64,000 bases of DNA from Piliocolobus tephrosceles (GCF_002776525.5 NC_045444.1:29247853-29311852), one strand, 5' to 3'. Positions 44,836 to 57,868 are shown, counted from the stretch's first letter. Program-made: numbers and translations. The notes: generated from the sequence alone by a model not told the origin.

Positions 44836-46201
44836 CCATAGTAGAGTTGATTTTAGGAGCAAGGATTTTAGCTTTTATATATTACAACCTTACTATGCTA
44901 GGTAACTACCTGGTGGTATGAAAGTATGAAAGTGGTAATAACCTTGGTAAAAATAAAAATGAAAAATTACCATGCAGTTTGGAAGAATTAAGTACATAGA
45001 CCAAAAACAAGAATCAGTGTCTTCCTGCTTCCAACAAATCCACAGTTCGACTCTTGGCAGTCAGCCTCACCAAGGTTGCCCCACCTTAACAAGTGATGCC
45101 AAAAATAAAAAGTTTCAAAAGAAGAACAAGACAACTCAGCATTCAGTATGTCCATTTTCCAGATTTACGTCAACAACTAGAGAATATCATTTGGTTTTCT
45201 TCTAGGATCAAAAACCATTAGCTTCTATGCAGTATGTGGTTTTTCACTCACTGCAGGTCTTGTTTAAGCGCGTTCTCATTCTGAACTGATTAAGTGCTGC
45301 TTGATTTCTGGATGGCAGTTGCTTATAAGTTATAATATTTCTTAGTTATAATAATTTCTTAGTTATTGTGCAGAATCCACAATGATGCTTACCTTGCATA
45401 TAAGATGATGTTTTTATCTGCAGAAGTCATCTTTGACCACACTACCCACAGATCTAGAGTAAAAAGACACCACAAATGGCTGAAAATGTCAACATAAATA
45501 ACTATCAATAAATGTTATGGAATGTGGCAAAGCATTTGGCTTGTGTCTTCCCAACATATCAGAGCTAACTATGGCTATTATTGTCGCAAGGGATGCTCCC
45601 GGTTTCGCTATATACAGTATTTATAAAGTGCCCATCACCAAGGTATCTAAATACTTGGGCAATCTAATTAGGCTAGTCAATTACTTGTGCAAAAGTAGAA
45701 GAGGTGCCCTTCCTTATATCCCACTCCAGTGGAACCAATCTGATTGTGTTTTTGAAAGCAAGAAAAGCCTTCTGTGAGAATAGCTTTTTAGGCCCCTTGT
45801 TCCAAGAGTAAAAGACTGTCTGGGTAAAGAAATGACTATTTCCTATTCCTGAAGGTGATAATGTTCTGAATCAAGCAACTCTCCAGTGGTAGAAAACACC
45901 GTAGCCCAGAGATCTTGATGGAGAACACTTTATTCCCTTTTCTTTTGAACTTCACTCTGGGGGCAGGTAATGGAAAAGTGCTTTCTAACAGCAGTTCACC
46001 TGCATGTGAATTATTTCCGAAGCCTTCCTTGGTGACAAAACTGTGTTCTCTCCTGGCCTCCCGAGTCAGAGACAGAGTACTCCTCCTCCTCTCAAGGAGA
46101 TTTAACTGGGTCAGGTCTAAAGCAGAACTTGGTCACGAAGACCTCCCTTCTGACTTCTATTTTGGACAGACATGGACAAAGTTTCTAAGACAAAGTTTCT
46201 G

Positions 46202-46203
<2 letters not shown>
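44836..46203. other. unique intron sequence
   Basis: About 1.4 kb with no recognisable transposon. A duplicated atttcttagttat motif occurs near 45340-45370. No exon is recognised. Confidence 0.4.

Positions 46204-46251
<48 letters not shown>
46203..46251 (+). repeat. (GT)24 microsatellite
   Basis: About 24 uninterrupted GT units; the purest dinucleotide array in the window. Confidence 0.95.
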
Positions 46252-46253
<2 letters not shown>

Positions 46254-46341
46254 GAGTGAGGGCATGTTATCCATTAGTGAAATCACTAATAAACATTTTA
46301 AGAATTTATTGTTGATCGAATACTTTTAAAAAGCTGTTTTT

Positions 46342-46632
46342 GGTCGGGCACGGTGGCTCACGCCTGCAATCCCAACACTTTGGGAGGCAGATGCGGGCAG
46401 ATCACAAGGTCAGGAGATCGAGACCATCCTGGCTAACATGGTGAAATCCCATCTCTACTAAAAATACAAAAAATTTAGCTGGGCGTGGTGGCGGGTGCCA
46501 GTAGTCCCAGCTACTGGGGAGGCTGAGGCAGGAGAATGGCATGAACCCAGGAGGTGGAGCTTGCAGTGAGCCGAGATCACGCCACTATACTCCAGCCTGG
46601 GCAACAGAGCAGGACTCTGTCTCAAAAAAAAA
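46342..46632 (+). mobile_element. AluY-like, sense
   Basis: Starts ggtcgggcacggtggctcac and ends in an A tail at 46632. The flanks share aaaaagctgttt (46328-46339 and 46628-46639), the target duplication, partly merged with the A tail. Confidence 0.95.
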
Positions 46633-47464
46633 GCTGTTTCTGTATAAATGAAATACTATGTTTATTATGTTTATGTGTTTCTCAGGCAAACTGAATACCA
46701 TGCTTATTCAGAAAAATAGTATGCCGCTGATGTACACTTCAGGCTAAAGCACAGTTATCTTTTTGTACTAGAAAGATTTCTTCCTTCAATTTATTATAAA
46801 TTCAATTTGATATGAATCTAATTTACATGATATCTTATTTCATAATGTTTTTCATAGCTAAGTAAAAATCAAGTCAACGTGGCCTTTAATGTTTCAAAGT
46901 ATAATTTAAGAGTTCAGAGAACTAGCATTTTACCTTGAAAATGAGTAAACTATTATTTTGTTCTCTAGTCATTCCACCTATATAATGTCTATCATATTGC
47001 TTATTGCTTAGTTCAGATTTCAGACAGTCTTATTTTCTCTTTGTCATTTCTTCATGTCATAGTCTCTCCCCTCCTGATTTGATTTGTTGATTTGTCATTG
47101 ATTTGTTCCTATTGTGGCCTTGGGACATTATTTTGAGACTTTGTTCAATTCAAATTCTTTCAGTGCCTCAGTCCTTCTGATTCTGTTCCTTCAGTTTAGT
47201 GTTCCTATTTTTTATTCATTCCTCGTCATAACAGTTCTCTCCTATCTTTCAATATACATTTTTTGAAAACATCCCTATGCGGCCACATCAGTTCCTTCAG
47301 TAACTACTACTTTTCTTTCTCATCAGAATCATTTGAAATTGTAATTCCCAGAATTTCATCTTTTAGAGCATTGGATTCCTCTTGAGCCATCTTCCTGTAC
47401 AGAAATTCTCACCAAGGGATCTTAATTTTTTCTCTGGCCATTAAAATGGTGGTCACATGAACAT

Positions 47465-47672
47465 CTACTTCATGACAGGAATTTTATGTGTGTTATCTTG
47501 TTTACTCTCTACAGCTCTCTTATAAGCTAGGTTTATTATCTTCATTGTACCAATTTGAAGACTAGAGTTCATAGAAGACATGTATAGGCAGTAATAGAGC
47601 AGGGCAGAATTTCAGGTATATTTATCTCAAAAGCCTATACTCTAACCATTATGTTCATATCTTGTATCTCAG
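47465..47672 (-). repeat. MIR SINE, antisense
   Basis: aatttgaagactagagttca, gcagggcagaatttcaggta and ctatactctaaccattatgt match antisense MIR. Confidence 0.65.
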
Positions 47673-47749
47673 AATTAAACTGTCCTAATTATTTTCTCCT
47701 GTAAATTACAAAGAGACTTCCGATTATTCTTATGTTGGTATCAAGTACT

Positions 47750-48230
47750 GTGTCAATTGGATAGGGTTTAGCTGTTAATTGACCGAAAATCAACTCAACA
47801 GGGTTTAAGGAAAGAGGCAATGTTTTGGCTCATGGAACTAGAAATCCAGAGGCAGGGTAAATTACAGGGTTTGTTCATACAGGGATTCAAGATGGAGATC
47901 ACAGACCCAGGCCCATTTTTTTTTTTTTTTTTTTTTTTTTTGCTGCTCTGCCGCCTGTAGAGCTGGCTTCATCCTAATGCTGATTGCAGCATTGTGTAGA
48001 ACGCTCACCAGTGGCAACACAAACCACGTCCTTCCTCTGTCACTTCTGGGAAGGGATAGAGGAAGGCATTTTTCAGGAATCTCAAACACACACACTTCCT
48101 TTCACTTAATTGATTTGACTTCTATCACATGCCCATTTCTTAATATAGCCAGGCCATTTCCATTTGAATTAATCACAGCTGATATCTCGAATCAGGGACT
48201 GAGGTCGGCTAATGACAAGTCATATAATAC
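47750..48230. repeat. old interspersed repeat, family not named, with 25-nt poly(T)
   Basis: ttttggctcatggaactaga, aatccagaggcagg, ggcttcatcctaatgctgat and catgcccatttcttaata recall a widespread mammalian repeat I cannot name. A T run at 47917-47941 interrupts it. Confidence 0.35.
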
Positions 48231-48579
48231 ATCACTGAACAATACCAGAATTCTCTTTAGAAAGAGGAGGAGAAGAATAGATGCAGGATAGACAGTCAAC
48301 AGTATCTCCTGCCCAACTCATTGACTGCCTGACATGCACATGCACCCTTCTGCTCAATGTTTACTTTCAGAGCCCTCGTATCTACTTGAAACCACTCACT
48401 GCTCACACAGCCTCATACAGCTACTCTTCCATATATGTTCCAAATATAGCTCCAAAAATCTGAGGTGTGATGTGACTTTTCTATCTTAACAATACCTATC
48501 TGCCACCACAGCACTTAAAACTTATAAGTAGGGAAAAGGGATAACAACAACTAAAATTTCTATTTAGTGGGGCTCTAAT

Positions 48580-48715
48580 ATGCGGCATGGGGGTGATGGA
48601 TATGTTAATTTTACTTGTGGTAACTATTACACAGTGTATACATATATCAAATTATCACATTGTGCAGCTTGAATATATTCATCTTTATTCATTAAATATT
48701 TTTTTTAAATTCTAT
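48580..48715 (+). mobile_element. L1M 3' terminus, sense
   Basis: gggggtgatggatatgttaatt, acagtgtatacatatatcaa and attaaatattttttttaaat match the last part of an old L1. Confidence 0.5.
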
Positions 48716-50080
48716 TTGGAAAAGTGAGCAGTGGAGAGCTTATGGTAGTTTGTGTGATATTCTGCTGACCAGGAAGAGTGTGTCCTCCATGCCCTGGCTG
48801 GGTAGTGATTTCCTGGAGCAGCCAGTCTGATAGCTCTTAGTTCTTCTTTCTGAAAGATTCTTAGGTGCCCATTGCTTTCCACAGTCACAGGTGAGAAAGG
48901 AGGACATTCTCTAGCAGTATCCCTTCCCAGCCACTACCACCTAGGGGCTAGTGGCGACATTAAGGAGTTGTCTGCCCTTCTTAGCCAGGCATGGGTTTAT
49001 GTGGTAATACAAGCCCTTTAAAAAATTTAGAAGATTTCTGGTTTGTTTCTAGTCTATTATATCAGCTTTCATTAGTTCTAGAGGTCTTTTGTAGGAATTC
49101 TGGAACACTCATGTCTTAGCAACTAGTTTCTGTGTTCTGCTCATTTCTCTGGAAATTGGTTTAGTCAGTGCTTTCTATCTTGCAGTTTTTTTTCTTTTTT
49201 TCTCCCAAGAGAATTTGAATAGGTGGGTGTTCATCTTAAGGAAAGATGCTAGAAGTAGCCACCATGAGCCAACATCCTGAATTTTGAATTTTTCCTACCA
49301 TTGTTCCTAATGTGTGGGTAGGCACGTGGTCTGTGTTCCAAAATACAACAAATGTGAGTCTCAAATGTTTTGCTGCCATGTGACAAACTTCATAGCCTGG
49401 GATGATGGGGTTCTTCATCCCTTCCATGCTAACTCCTCGACTCAAACTTACCTCTCTGTAGAACCTGTTACTTAAAGTGTACCCATTCGATCTGCTCCAC
49501 ATTCTGTATAATTCTCCAACTGTTGAATGTCTTTCCCATTCTGTAATCCCAGAAAATTTAGCAGACAATGGGAATTCCAATTGCATTTAGGGAAAAGTTG
49601 TTTTTGCTGATACTGCTTTCAGGCAGATACCAAAGTTTCATACTTTTTGGCAGAATTTGGGAACCCACAAAGGGAAATGTACCCTGACAGATTAAAGCAG
49701 GGTTAGTGTTTAACCTAAGAATCAAAGGGCGGGAAACAAGGAGGACTTTATTTAAAAATTGTAAGAATAAGAGTGAACCCTAAAATGAACACTTTATGAA
49801 TTATTAGGAGAACATTTCAGGAAATTACTCACCTGTGTAAAACTCAATGAACTGTACATGTGATGTATCGCCACTGGAGTCATCTTGATTTGAGTACAAG
49901 TAGGAGAAATTGAAAAGCAAACGCTATGTGCTTAAAGAAAAGATTGGGCTTACCATATATGTTTCCTTGAGATAAATCTTCTCCTAATTCATGATCTTTT
50001 ACCTAGGAGTAGAAACAACAAAGAGAGTTTGTGACGGCCAGCAAATAACAAGGCTGTGTCTTCATTGTATCTCATCCCAC
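48716..50080. other. unique intron sequence
   Basis: About 1.4 kb. An open frame on the minus strand (49236-49586) has no recognisable domain and no splice context. No transposon is recognised. Confidence 0.4.
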
Positions 50081-50081
50081 G

Positions 50082-50578
50082 TTCTATTAGTTTTCTATTG
50101 CTGTTGTAACAGATTACCACAAACTTAGCAACTTCTTACAGTTCTGTAGTTTAGAAGTCTGGCACAGGTCTCCCTGGGTTAAAATCAGAGTGTTCTTAGA
50201 ACTGTATTTCTGTCTGAAGGCTCTGGGGAGAACCCGTGTTCTTGCCTTTTCCAGTTTCTAGAGGCCTCCCACATTCCCTAAATTGGGAATAGCCAGCTTC
50301 CTGCATCTTCAAAACCAGCAACGTTGCATCTCTCTGACATTCTTCCATTCTTCCATTCTCATATCTCTCACTGACTACAACAAGGATTTCTTTGCTTTTA
50401 AAGACCCAAGTGATCAGATCAGGCCCACCCCAGTAATCCAGGATAATCTCCTTACCTCAAAGTCCTTAACTTAATCACACTTGCAAAGTCCCCTTTGCCA
50501 CAAAGATAGCATTTTCTTTGGTTCCAGAGATTAGGATATGGCCATCATAATTGAAGTTCTATTATTCTGCCTACCATA
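50082..50578 (-). mobile_element. MLT1B/C-type LTR (ERVL-MaLR), antisense
   Basis: ctattagttttctattgctg, ttaccacaaacttagcaact, gccttttccagtttctagag, atccaggataatctccttac and ttctgcctaccata follow the antisense MLT1 order over nearly the whole LTR. The short frame at 50283-50474 is a by-product. Confidence 0.88.
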
Positions 50579-50903
50579 TGTTAAGTCGATATAATATTGC
50601 TTACATGATAAACACTTGAAATGTGACATTGTTTTTATATATATTAATAAAATAATGAATGTTGAATTAATGTCAATTATGAATAGAGGGAGAAGGAATA
50701 AATGAGACACACAAGGGTATTAAAAAAAAGTATGTCTTCTTAAGGAGTATATGTTCTTATTAAGAAAATAAGATTTTAAATGATGACTCCTTGAAAGTAA
50801 GTGCTGAAGGGAAGTTTGTTAATTTAATCTTCAGGAAAATGCAATTTATCATAATTTGTGATAACTTATATGATAAAAGTTCAGGAAAAAAAATATACAC
50901 TGA

Positions 50904-51190
50904 TGGTGGGTCTTGGTGGTTCTCACCCTAATCCTAGCACTTTAGGAAGCCAAGGTGGATTGCTAGTGCTCAGTAGTTTGAAACCAGCCTAGGCAACATG
51001 GTGAAACTCCATCTTTACCAAAAATACAAAAATTAGCCGGGCTTGGCGGCATGTGCCTATTGTCCCAGATACTCGGGAAGCTGAGATGGAAGGATCACAT
51101 GAACCCAGGAAGTTGAGGCTGCAGCAAGCTATGTTTGCACCACTGCACTCCAGCCTGGGTGACAGAGCAAGACCCTGTCTCAAAAAATAA
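50904..51190 (+). mobile_element. Alu (old AluS/J), sense
   Basis: Both arms are present but diverged: tctcaccctaatcctagcac to gcactccagcctgggtgaca and an A-rich, AT-mutated tail to about 51235. Confidence 0.92.
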
Positions 51191-51239
51191 ATACATATAT
51201 AAAAATATATTTTAAAAAATATTTTTAAAGAGAGAAATT

Positions 51240-52270
51240 TTTTTTTTTTTAAGTTGAAGAGAATCAAAGAGAAAGGGTTGAAGTATGTTTTGTAGATTTA
51301 GAAATTTCAGAATGGGAACTAGGTAACACTGTTGGCAAATCTGAAATGAAGTCTAAATTTCAAATCTCATAGGATAGAAAGTACTGTGTAGATATTCAGA
51401 TTTATCTGGATCTTGACAATATGTTGATGTAACACTACCATCACTTCCTAAAGGGTTACCTCACTGCTTTGATTTCTATTTTCTTTTTTTGATCATTGTA
51501 TTGTTTTCAGCATACAGAGCAAAGTTTGACGACAGCTTTCAGCTCTGAATGACTAATGAATTGTTCATCTGTGTGTAGAATCTCCCTGGTGCAAGCTCTG
51601 TGTCAGTCTCCATTCCTCCCTATTCAAAGATAACATCGTCGATTGTGGTGATATTACCCATGTACGCAGATCCAGCTGAAAATACAAATGAGAGACTAGC
51701 ATTCCTTTCTAAAACCCAAGACTTAAACTATGTCCTTTGTTTGCAGGCGCAATTAGCTGTTTGTTTGACAAGCCTGTTCTCTGACTCTTCTTTTTTGTAC
51801 AGCCTACATGACCATCTCACTCTAAATAAGTCACCCCCTTTCTTTTTCTGCAGTTCATCTGTCAGTTATTTTCTCGTCTTAGAGAAGCCTGAAGTTCTGA
51901 TATACTTGTGGTTCAAATCACTCTTACTGCAATACTTTGATGAGTAATTTCAGCTTTCCATCTGAAGCTAAATACATAGACAATTCCAATGAAACTCTTC
52001 AAGAATTCTCCATAAAATCAAGGATCCAGGCCACAAAATTATTCCAATTTATAACACAAAATTTGGTTCCAATAATATTTCCCAAAGAGGAAGGATGGGA
52101 GAAAAATTAAATTCATTTAGAAGTAAAATTTAATTTAAAAGAAATAGTCTTCTATCTATAAAAGAATCTAAATTTTAATTGTTTAATACTGGAATTGGTA
52201 ACCAGGTTGAAAGTTTAAACTTCTATCAGGCCTCAGACCCCTGAACTTAAACCTTAAAACCTTAATTACA
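51240..52270. other. unique intron sequence
   Basis: About 1 kb. A 115-codon open frame at 51600-51947 has no known protein features. No transposon is recognised. Confidence 0.4.
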
Positions 52271-52274
52271 GCTA

Positions 52275-52515
52275 ACATTGATTGAGCATTGATAGACCAG
52301 GTACTAATCTAAGAACACTAAAAGTTGTCCACTTAAGCTTCACAGCAACCCTAAGAGATAGATACTATAATTATCTCTATTTTTCAGATAAGAAAATTTC
52401 AGGTACAGAAAAGTTATTTACTTTATTCAGCTGTCCAGTAGAAAGGCTTGTGTTCAAACTTCGCCTGTGTAATGTCAAAGCCAGCTTCCTTAGCCACTGT
52501 ACCACATTACCTCTC
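52275..52515 (-). repeat. MIR SINE, antisense, nearly full length
   Basis: gattgagcattgatagacca, cttcacagcaaccctaagag, tctatttttcagataagaaa, aggcttgtgttcaaacttcg and ttagccactgtaccacatta span most of MIR in antisense. Confidence 0.85.
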
Positions 52516-52782
52516 CCATGTCTCCTATTTTGAGGCATAGTTGGACATGAATCACTTGCCTGTACCAAGATGGAACCAGTGAGAAAAGTACAAACTTAGA
52601 GCTAATGCCTAGAACAGCACATAGAGTACAGCAAATTGAATGAATGAATGAATGGACAAACTAAACCCCCCATGTCATGGCTCAGACCTTTGAAGGACCG
52701 CCACAAGTATAGGTACCCTATGGAAATTTTAAAAGGTAATGATAGCAACAGCCATGGTTTGTTGAACTACATTTCCTAGTTC

Positions 52783-52968
52783 ATAGATGACACCTTCTAG
52801 CTGTGTCCCCACAATGTTGGAAGGGGCAAGGCAGCTCTCTGGAGTCTCTTTCATAAAGGCACTAATCCTATTACCTAATTACCTCCCAAAGGCCCCACTT
52901 TCTGATATCATCATGGTGACTAGGTTTCAACATACGAATTTTGAGGAAACACAAACATTCAGATCCTA
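52783..52968 (-). mobile_element. MLT1 LTR fragment, antisense
   Basis: gaaggggcaaggcagctctc, ataaaggcactaatcctatt, acctcccaaaggccccactt and aaacacaaacattcagatcc match the 5' half of an MLT1A-like LTR. The other half is missing. Confidence 0.8.
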
Positions 52969-52969
52969 G

Positions 52970-55900
52970 AAGATGTATTTTATAATCCAGCAAAACACTT
53001 GCCTCAGGGTATTCTGCTAGTCTGGGAAAATGAGAGTCCTCAGACCTGAAGGACAGGGAGATGGCCACATATATCCTGAGGGGGCCAGGATATATCTGAT
53101 CTGAGAACTAACACCAAAATAGAGGCAAAAGGGGACCAAATGGAAGTCTGGTGTACCATGCTGAAGTTAAGTTTAGGCTGACACAAGCAGCAAGGGTAGC
53201 ATCCTGTTCAAGCTGTGTGTGCAAGGCATGTAGACTAGAGTTTCTTAAATGCTCATTAGTGCTTAAGGTAAAGGCAGACTTCAGACACCAGGGATGAATG
53301 GAGCCCCAGTGTGGCAGTCCATGAAGCACCATGGAATAGACAGAAGAGGCCTGAAAACGCTAAGAATCAGACCCCATACAGAAAAGCTCTTGCTACTTCT
53401 CAACATCCTTTGAGCAAACCCCACCTCTGCCCCCAACTGCATTTCAGCCTCCTTTATTTATATCTTCTACTTTTATTCCCCTCATAATGAAAAGACCTCA
53501 CCTGTTTCTCTGTATTTCTATTGCTATTGTGTTTTTTCTTGGTGTCAACATATTTTCTGCATAAAACATATCATATCTTATATTGGAGGCTGAGCCAGGC
53601 CAGATGACAAAATCTGGGTTTGATGATCAGTGAGACTGATGACTCAGACTTTTGCCCAGCAAAAAGGCAGAGCAAAAGATGCAGAAGTTCAGGGATCCAC
53701 CTAAGTGCACTCTGCCCACCTGTGCCAATTCTTCACAGCAGCACACTCCATGTTCCAGGGGGTTCACAGCCTGACAGAGTAAGGGACCTAATAGGTCACT
53801 GGAGACCAGAAGCCTCTGTTGGCATCCTGCTCTTTGTATTGTTCAGCCAGTGATGGTGAACACATCACCATTCAAATCCACCCTACCATCTTAGACCAGA
53901 TTTCTTTTTGTGCCCCAGTAACATCTACCTAAGAAGTCCTCACTGTCTCTCATTTCATCATCAGGTCCACTACAGGCAGCAGGACCGGCTCTGTTCTATT
54001 AAATCTACAGGAAAACTGTGTTTTATATGTAAAACTATTTCTAGGTATATATTTTAAAGAAAATAATTGCTTTGCATATTGTGGGTTTCCAAACACGAAC
54101 ACTTTATCTCTGTTTAATCGGCAGGTGAATTGATGCACTAAACACAGTGAGTGAACTGAGGCAAAACAACAGGCCAAGGACAAAGAAAGCTATTGGCAGA
54201 AATTACTGAAAAAGTACTCTGGGGAATACTCATTTGTTCTTCTGGCTTTCATTACACTACCTCCTTTCTACAGTTATATTTTCTTTAAGAAAATGTGCCA
54301 ATGGCATACCAACTGAGAAAATAATGTGTCAGAAAGCTAAATAACATAGTCTATGTTACCGGTTGAACAACAATTGAACATTAGTATGAATAAGGTTCAT
54401 GCAATATAATGCAATGAAGACGCAGCTTTACGTTTTCTTCTGAAGGGGTCCTTTTGGAAAACTATTATTTTGGTTTGGTGGTTCAAAAGTTACGCTTTTT
54501 TAATCAGCGTTTTTTATGTATCGGTGGGGGATTTGCTTCTAGGTATGCATGTACGGTACTCTGAGTATTTCTACTTGAGTGGCTGCCTGAAAAAGTAGCT
54601 CCTTAGAATCTGCCATGAGCAAAGGCTCCTTTTGACACATCAGAGGAGTTAGCTACAGTGCATCATCCTTGACTTAGGACATAATTTTGCCTTTGGTGAG
54701 AAAAGTGAAGGATTATTGATTTGACTAAAGAACTTCATCTTTACGGACATCTTGGATGAGATTATTTTAGATATTATTTTATCTTTGCAAAATTTTCGTG
54801 TGATTAAGCAAGTAACACACTTACAGGTGTCCAATCAAACAAATAGTGGCAAAGTCATTTCATTTACTTCAGGAATGCTCTTTAGTTGGGTCATTATTAT
54901 TGAACATGAAAATTGACCTATAGCTATACTGTACCTTCAGTTCGTTTTGCTGGAGGTACTTTCACGAAATCCAGTTACCTATCATTTATCCCTATCTCTG
55001 TATAATCTTTAAAGACCTCATTATGCAGCATATTCAACTGTCTCCTAACACATTATTTGTAAAGTTTTTGATTGTCTTTATCTATTCCTTTAAATATAAT
55101 GTAGAATGTCCACATAGGTAGCTTCATAACAGTTTGCTTCATGTGAATTGCAGCCTGCGCTCTCCGCTTATATGATAAGCCAAAGGTAAGAGAATTGTCA
55201 TTCTTGATCTATTCAAGTCTATTCTTGATCTATTCAGGTTCCATAACAGGAACTTTACAGAAGGTTTGATGTATAAAACAGACAAATGGTATGTACTTGG
55301 TGTTATGAAATGCCCATTGTTAATAAATTGTATCAGTAATTATAACTTAGGTCCTGTCATGCCTGCTTTAATAAAAATAATATTTTACCTACATAAAGGT
55401 AGATGAATTACGTTATTTGGAACAAATTGGTAGGTTTTCACTTCAAGAGAGGTATAAGATATAGAGAAAGTCAATAAGGTCTGGTAAAACTAAAGCATTG
55501 AGGTATAGCATTAGACAGACTTATCTGAGGTGGGCTTCAGTGTAAACGGAGGTTCTCAGATATAAAAAAAAAAAAATCTAAGTAGAACATAAAAACATAC
55601 ATAAATGACAGAAAAAAACCCATAAAGTGGCTCATTGTTAAAATACAAAGAACTATCACAATTCATGGATGTAAAGAGCCCAAATATGAGACAAATGCCC
55701 ATAAACGTATAATAGAAAACTCAAATGATGTTAACTTATGGACATCACTACAGATACTTTGTGATACATTATCACATAGTATCTGCGATAAATGTTGATT
55801 TCAAAATTTAGCAAAACTATGCACTCAAGTTAAACTGGTTCAATTTAATAAAGAGTGGCAGAAACTAAACTCAGGTCCACTGATACACGTAAAATGGAAA

Positions 55901-56450
55901 TCTGGCCCAAAAGGTAGTACGAGATTGGGCCCTCCTCCACTTGCCATGGAACCCTGTCACACTCTGAGAATAATTTAAAAATAATGAATTTCCACATTTG
56001 CTTTGCCAACAGTAGAGATATCCAAAGACAATGGTAAAACACATAATTTAGAGTTGATTTAAACTAAAGTTTGAATAAGTGAGCAAATCAAGAAGTTATT
56101 GAGACACAACAATTTTGCATTCCTTTACTTTCAAGAATTACTGAAAAGTTGAGTTAAAAAAAATACCAGAAAGGAAGTATTTACATCTCTCCATAATAGA
56201 CTGCCTGCTAATAAACTTTCCCTCCTATTCTAAAGACCTAAAAAATTGGACACAATATAAGAGACATTAATAATTATACTGAAAAATTAAGAAAAGGGAA
56301 TCATATGATATGAGCCCCATGACTGCACCAGCTTTCCACCTGGGCACACTTGAGGCTACAGCACAGGGAAGATTCAATATTGGTAATAAATAAAAAGAAG
56401 AAGAAAAAGAAAACCTTGATTCTTACTGTACAACATATACAACATTTAAT
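52970..56450. other. unique AT-rich intron
   Basis: About 3.5 kb with no clearly recognised transposon, exon or structured RNA. Simple A runs occur near 55565-55577. Confidence 0.4.
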
Positions 56451-56479
56451 TTGAGATGACTGAAAGGTAACATTCAATT

Positions 56480-56616
56480 CTATATAGTGTCTAGAAAAAA
56501 AAAACAGATTTTAGAATACCTTTGAGACCTATGAAGTAGGCAAAGATTTTCTATATAGTGTCTAGAATAAAAACAGAGTGTAGAATACCTTTGAGACTTA
56601 TGAAGTATGCAAAGAC
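56480..56616 (+). repeat. tandem duplication, two copies of about 71 bp
   Basis: Copy one (56480-56550) and copy two (56551-56616) both read ctatatagtgtctagaa, agaatacctttgaga and tatgaagta, with a handful of changes. The text resembles old L1 ORF2, so it may be an internal duplication of the L1M that follows. Confidence 0.9.
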
Positions 56617-56646
56617 ATGGAAAGCATGTTTATGGGCATAACACAA

Positions 56647-56647
<1 letters not shown>

Positions 56648-56683
<36 letters not shown>

Positions 56684-56934
56684 CGGAATCTTACTCTCTC
56701 ACCCAGGCTTGGAGTGCAGTAGCATGATCTTGGCTCGCTGCAACTTCTGCCTCCTGGGTTCAAGCAATTCTTCTTCCTCAGGCTACCAAGTAGCTGGGAT
56801 TACAGGCATGTGTCACCATGCCCAGCTAAGTTTTGTATTTTTAGTAGAGACAGGGTTTCCCCATGTGGGGCCAGGCTGGTCTCGAACCCCTGACCTCCAG
56901 TGATACACCTGCCTTGGCCTCCCAAAGTGCTGGG
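56648..56934 (-). mobile_element. Alu, antisense, 5' truncated
   Basis: A 32-nt T tail (56649-56680), then agacggaatcttactctctc and an antisense dimer that breaks off at caaagtgctggga. The last 25-30 bp (the Alu head) are missing. No target duplication is visible. Confidence 0.93.
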
Positions 56935-56998
56935 AGAATATGAAAAGGCAAGCCATAAGTTGGGAGAAAATGTTCATAGCACAAATATCTGGTAAAGG

Positions 56999-56999
56999 C

Positions 57000-57031
<32 letters not shown>

Positions 57032-57081
57032 TACACATATATAGTGTGTCTTTATATATAGTGTGTGTGTATATATATATA
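56999..57081. repeat. (TA)n(CA)n ... (GT)n(AT)n inverted microsatellite
   Basis: 57009-57028 is the exact reverse complement of 57061-57080, separated by 32 nt of AT-rich spacer. It lies within the L1M segment. Confidence 0.95.
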
Positions 57082-57868
57082 AACAACTGCAAATTCATAA
57101 GACAGTCAAACAACCCTATACAAATGGGGAAAAGAATAATTGTCCTTCAGAAAGAAGATATACAAATGATCAATGAACACATGAAAACTTTCTTGATATT
57201 AAAAGTCATCAGTGGATAAAAATTAAAATCCCAATCAGATATGAGTTTATACCCACCAAAAAGGCTAAAATTAAAAAGACTACTAACGCCAAATATTGGT
57301 GAAAATAGTGAACAACTGGAACTCTTGTACTTTGCTGAGAGTGTAAAATAGTACAATCATTTTAGAAAAGCATTTGTAAGTGTCTTAAAAATTGAACATG
57401 CTCCTAATCCATGACCCCAAAAATCCTTCTCCTAATTGTATACTCAAGAGCAATGAAAGTATTTGTCAACCAAAAAATGACTTCTACCAGAATCCACAAG
57501 CTTTTTTCCTCATAGCCAAAGACTGAAAAATGACTCATAAGCTCATCTAAAGGAGGATTTGTCAACAAATTACACAGAGTACTCAAAAATAATGAACTGC
57601 CTCTATAGACTACAATATGGATGAATCTTTAAAATTTTTTCTTGAGCTAAAGAATCCAGACATAGACGAGTATATACCTACATGATTCCATTTATAAAAC
57701 ATTCAAGAATAAGTGAAATTAATCTATGACTAAAATCAGAACAATAGTTGCATATGAGGGAGATGGAGATTGACTGGAAAGATGTATGCAGGAAATTTCA
57801 GGGTGAGAAAAATGTCTTATAACTCAGCTGGTGTTGGTTATGTGAGGGCCTACATTTGTGAAAATGTA

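Noticed and set aside
49236..49586. 116-codon open frame on the minus strand
   Set aside because: Sounds protein-like in places but matches no family I know, and no exon signals were seen on the minus strand.
51600..51947. 115-codon open frame on the plus strand
   Set aside because: Serine- and leucine-rich translation of pyrimidine-rich DNA, with no known family and no splice sites that would join it to the RhoGAP exon in frame.
56480..57081. Possible CRISPR-like or satellite array
   Set aside because: Only two copies of a 71-bp unit and a dinucleotide tract are present, in a mammalian intron. No repeat-spacer pattern exists.
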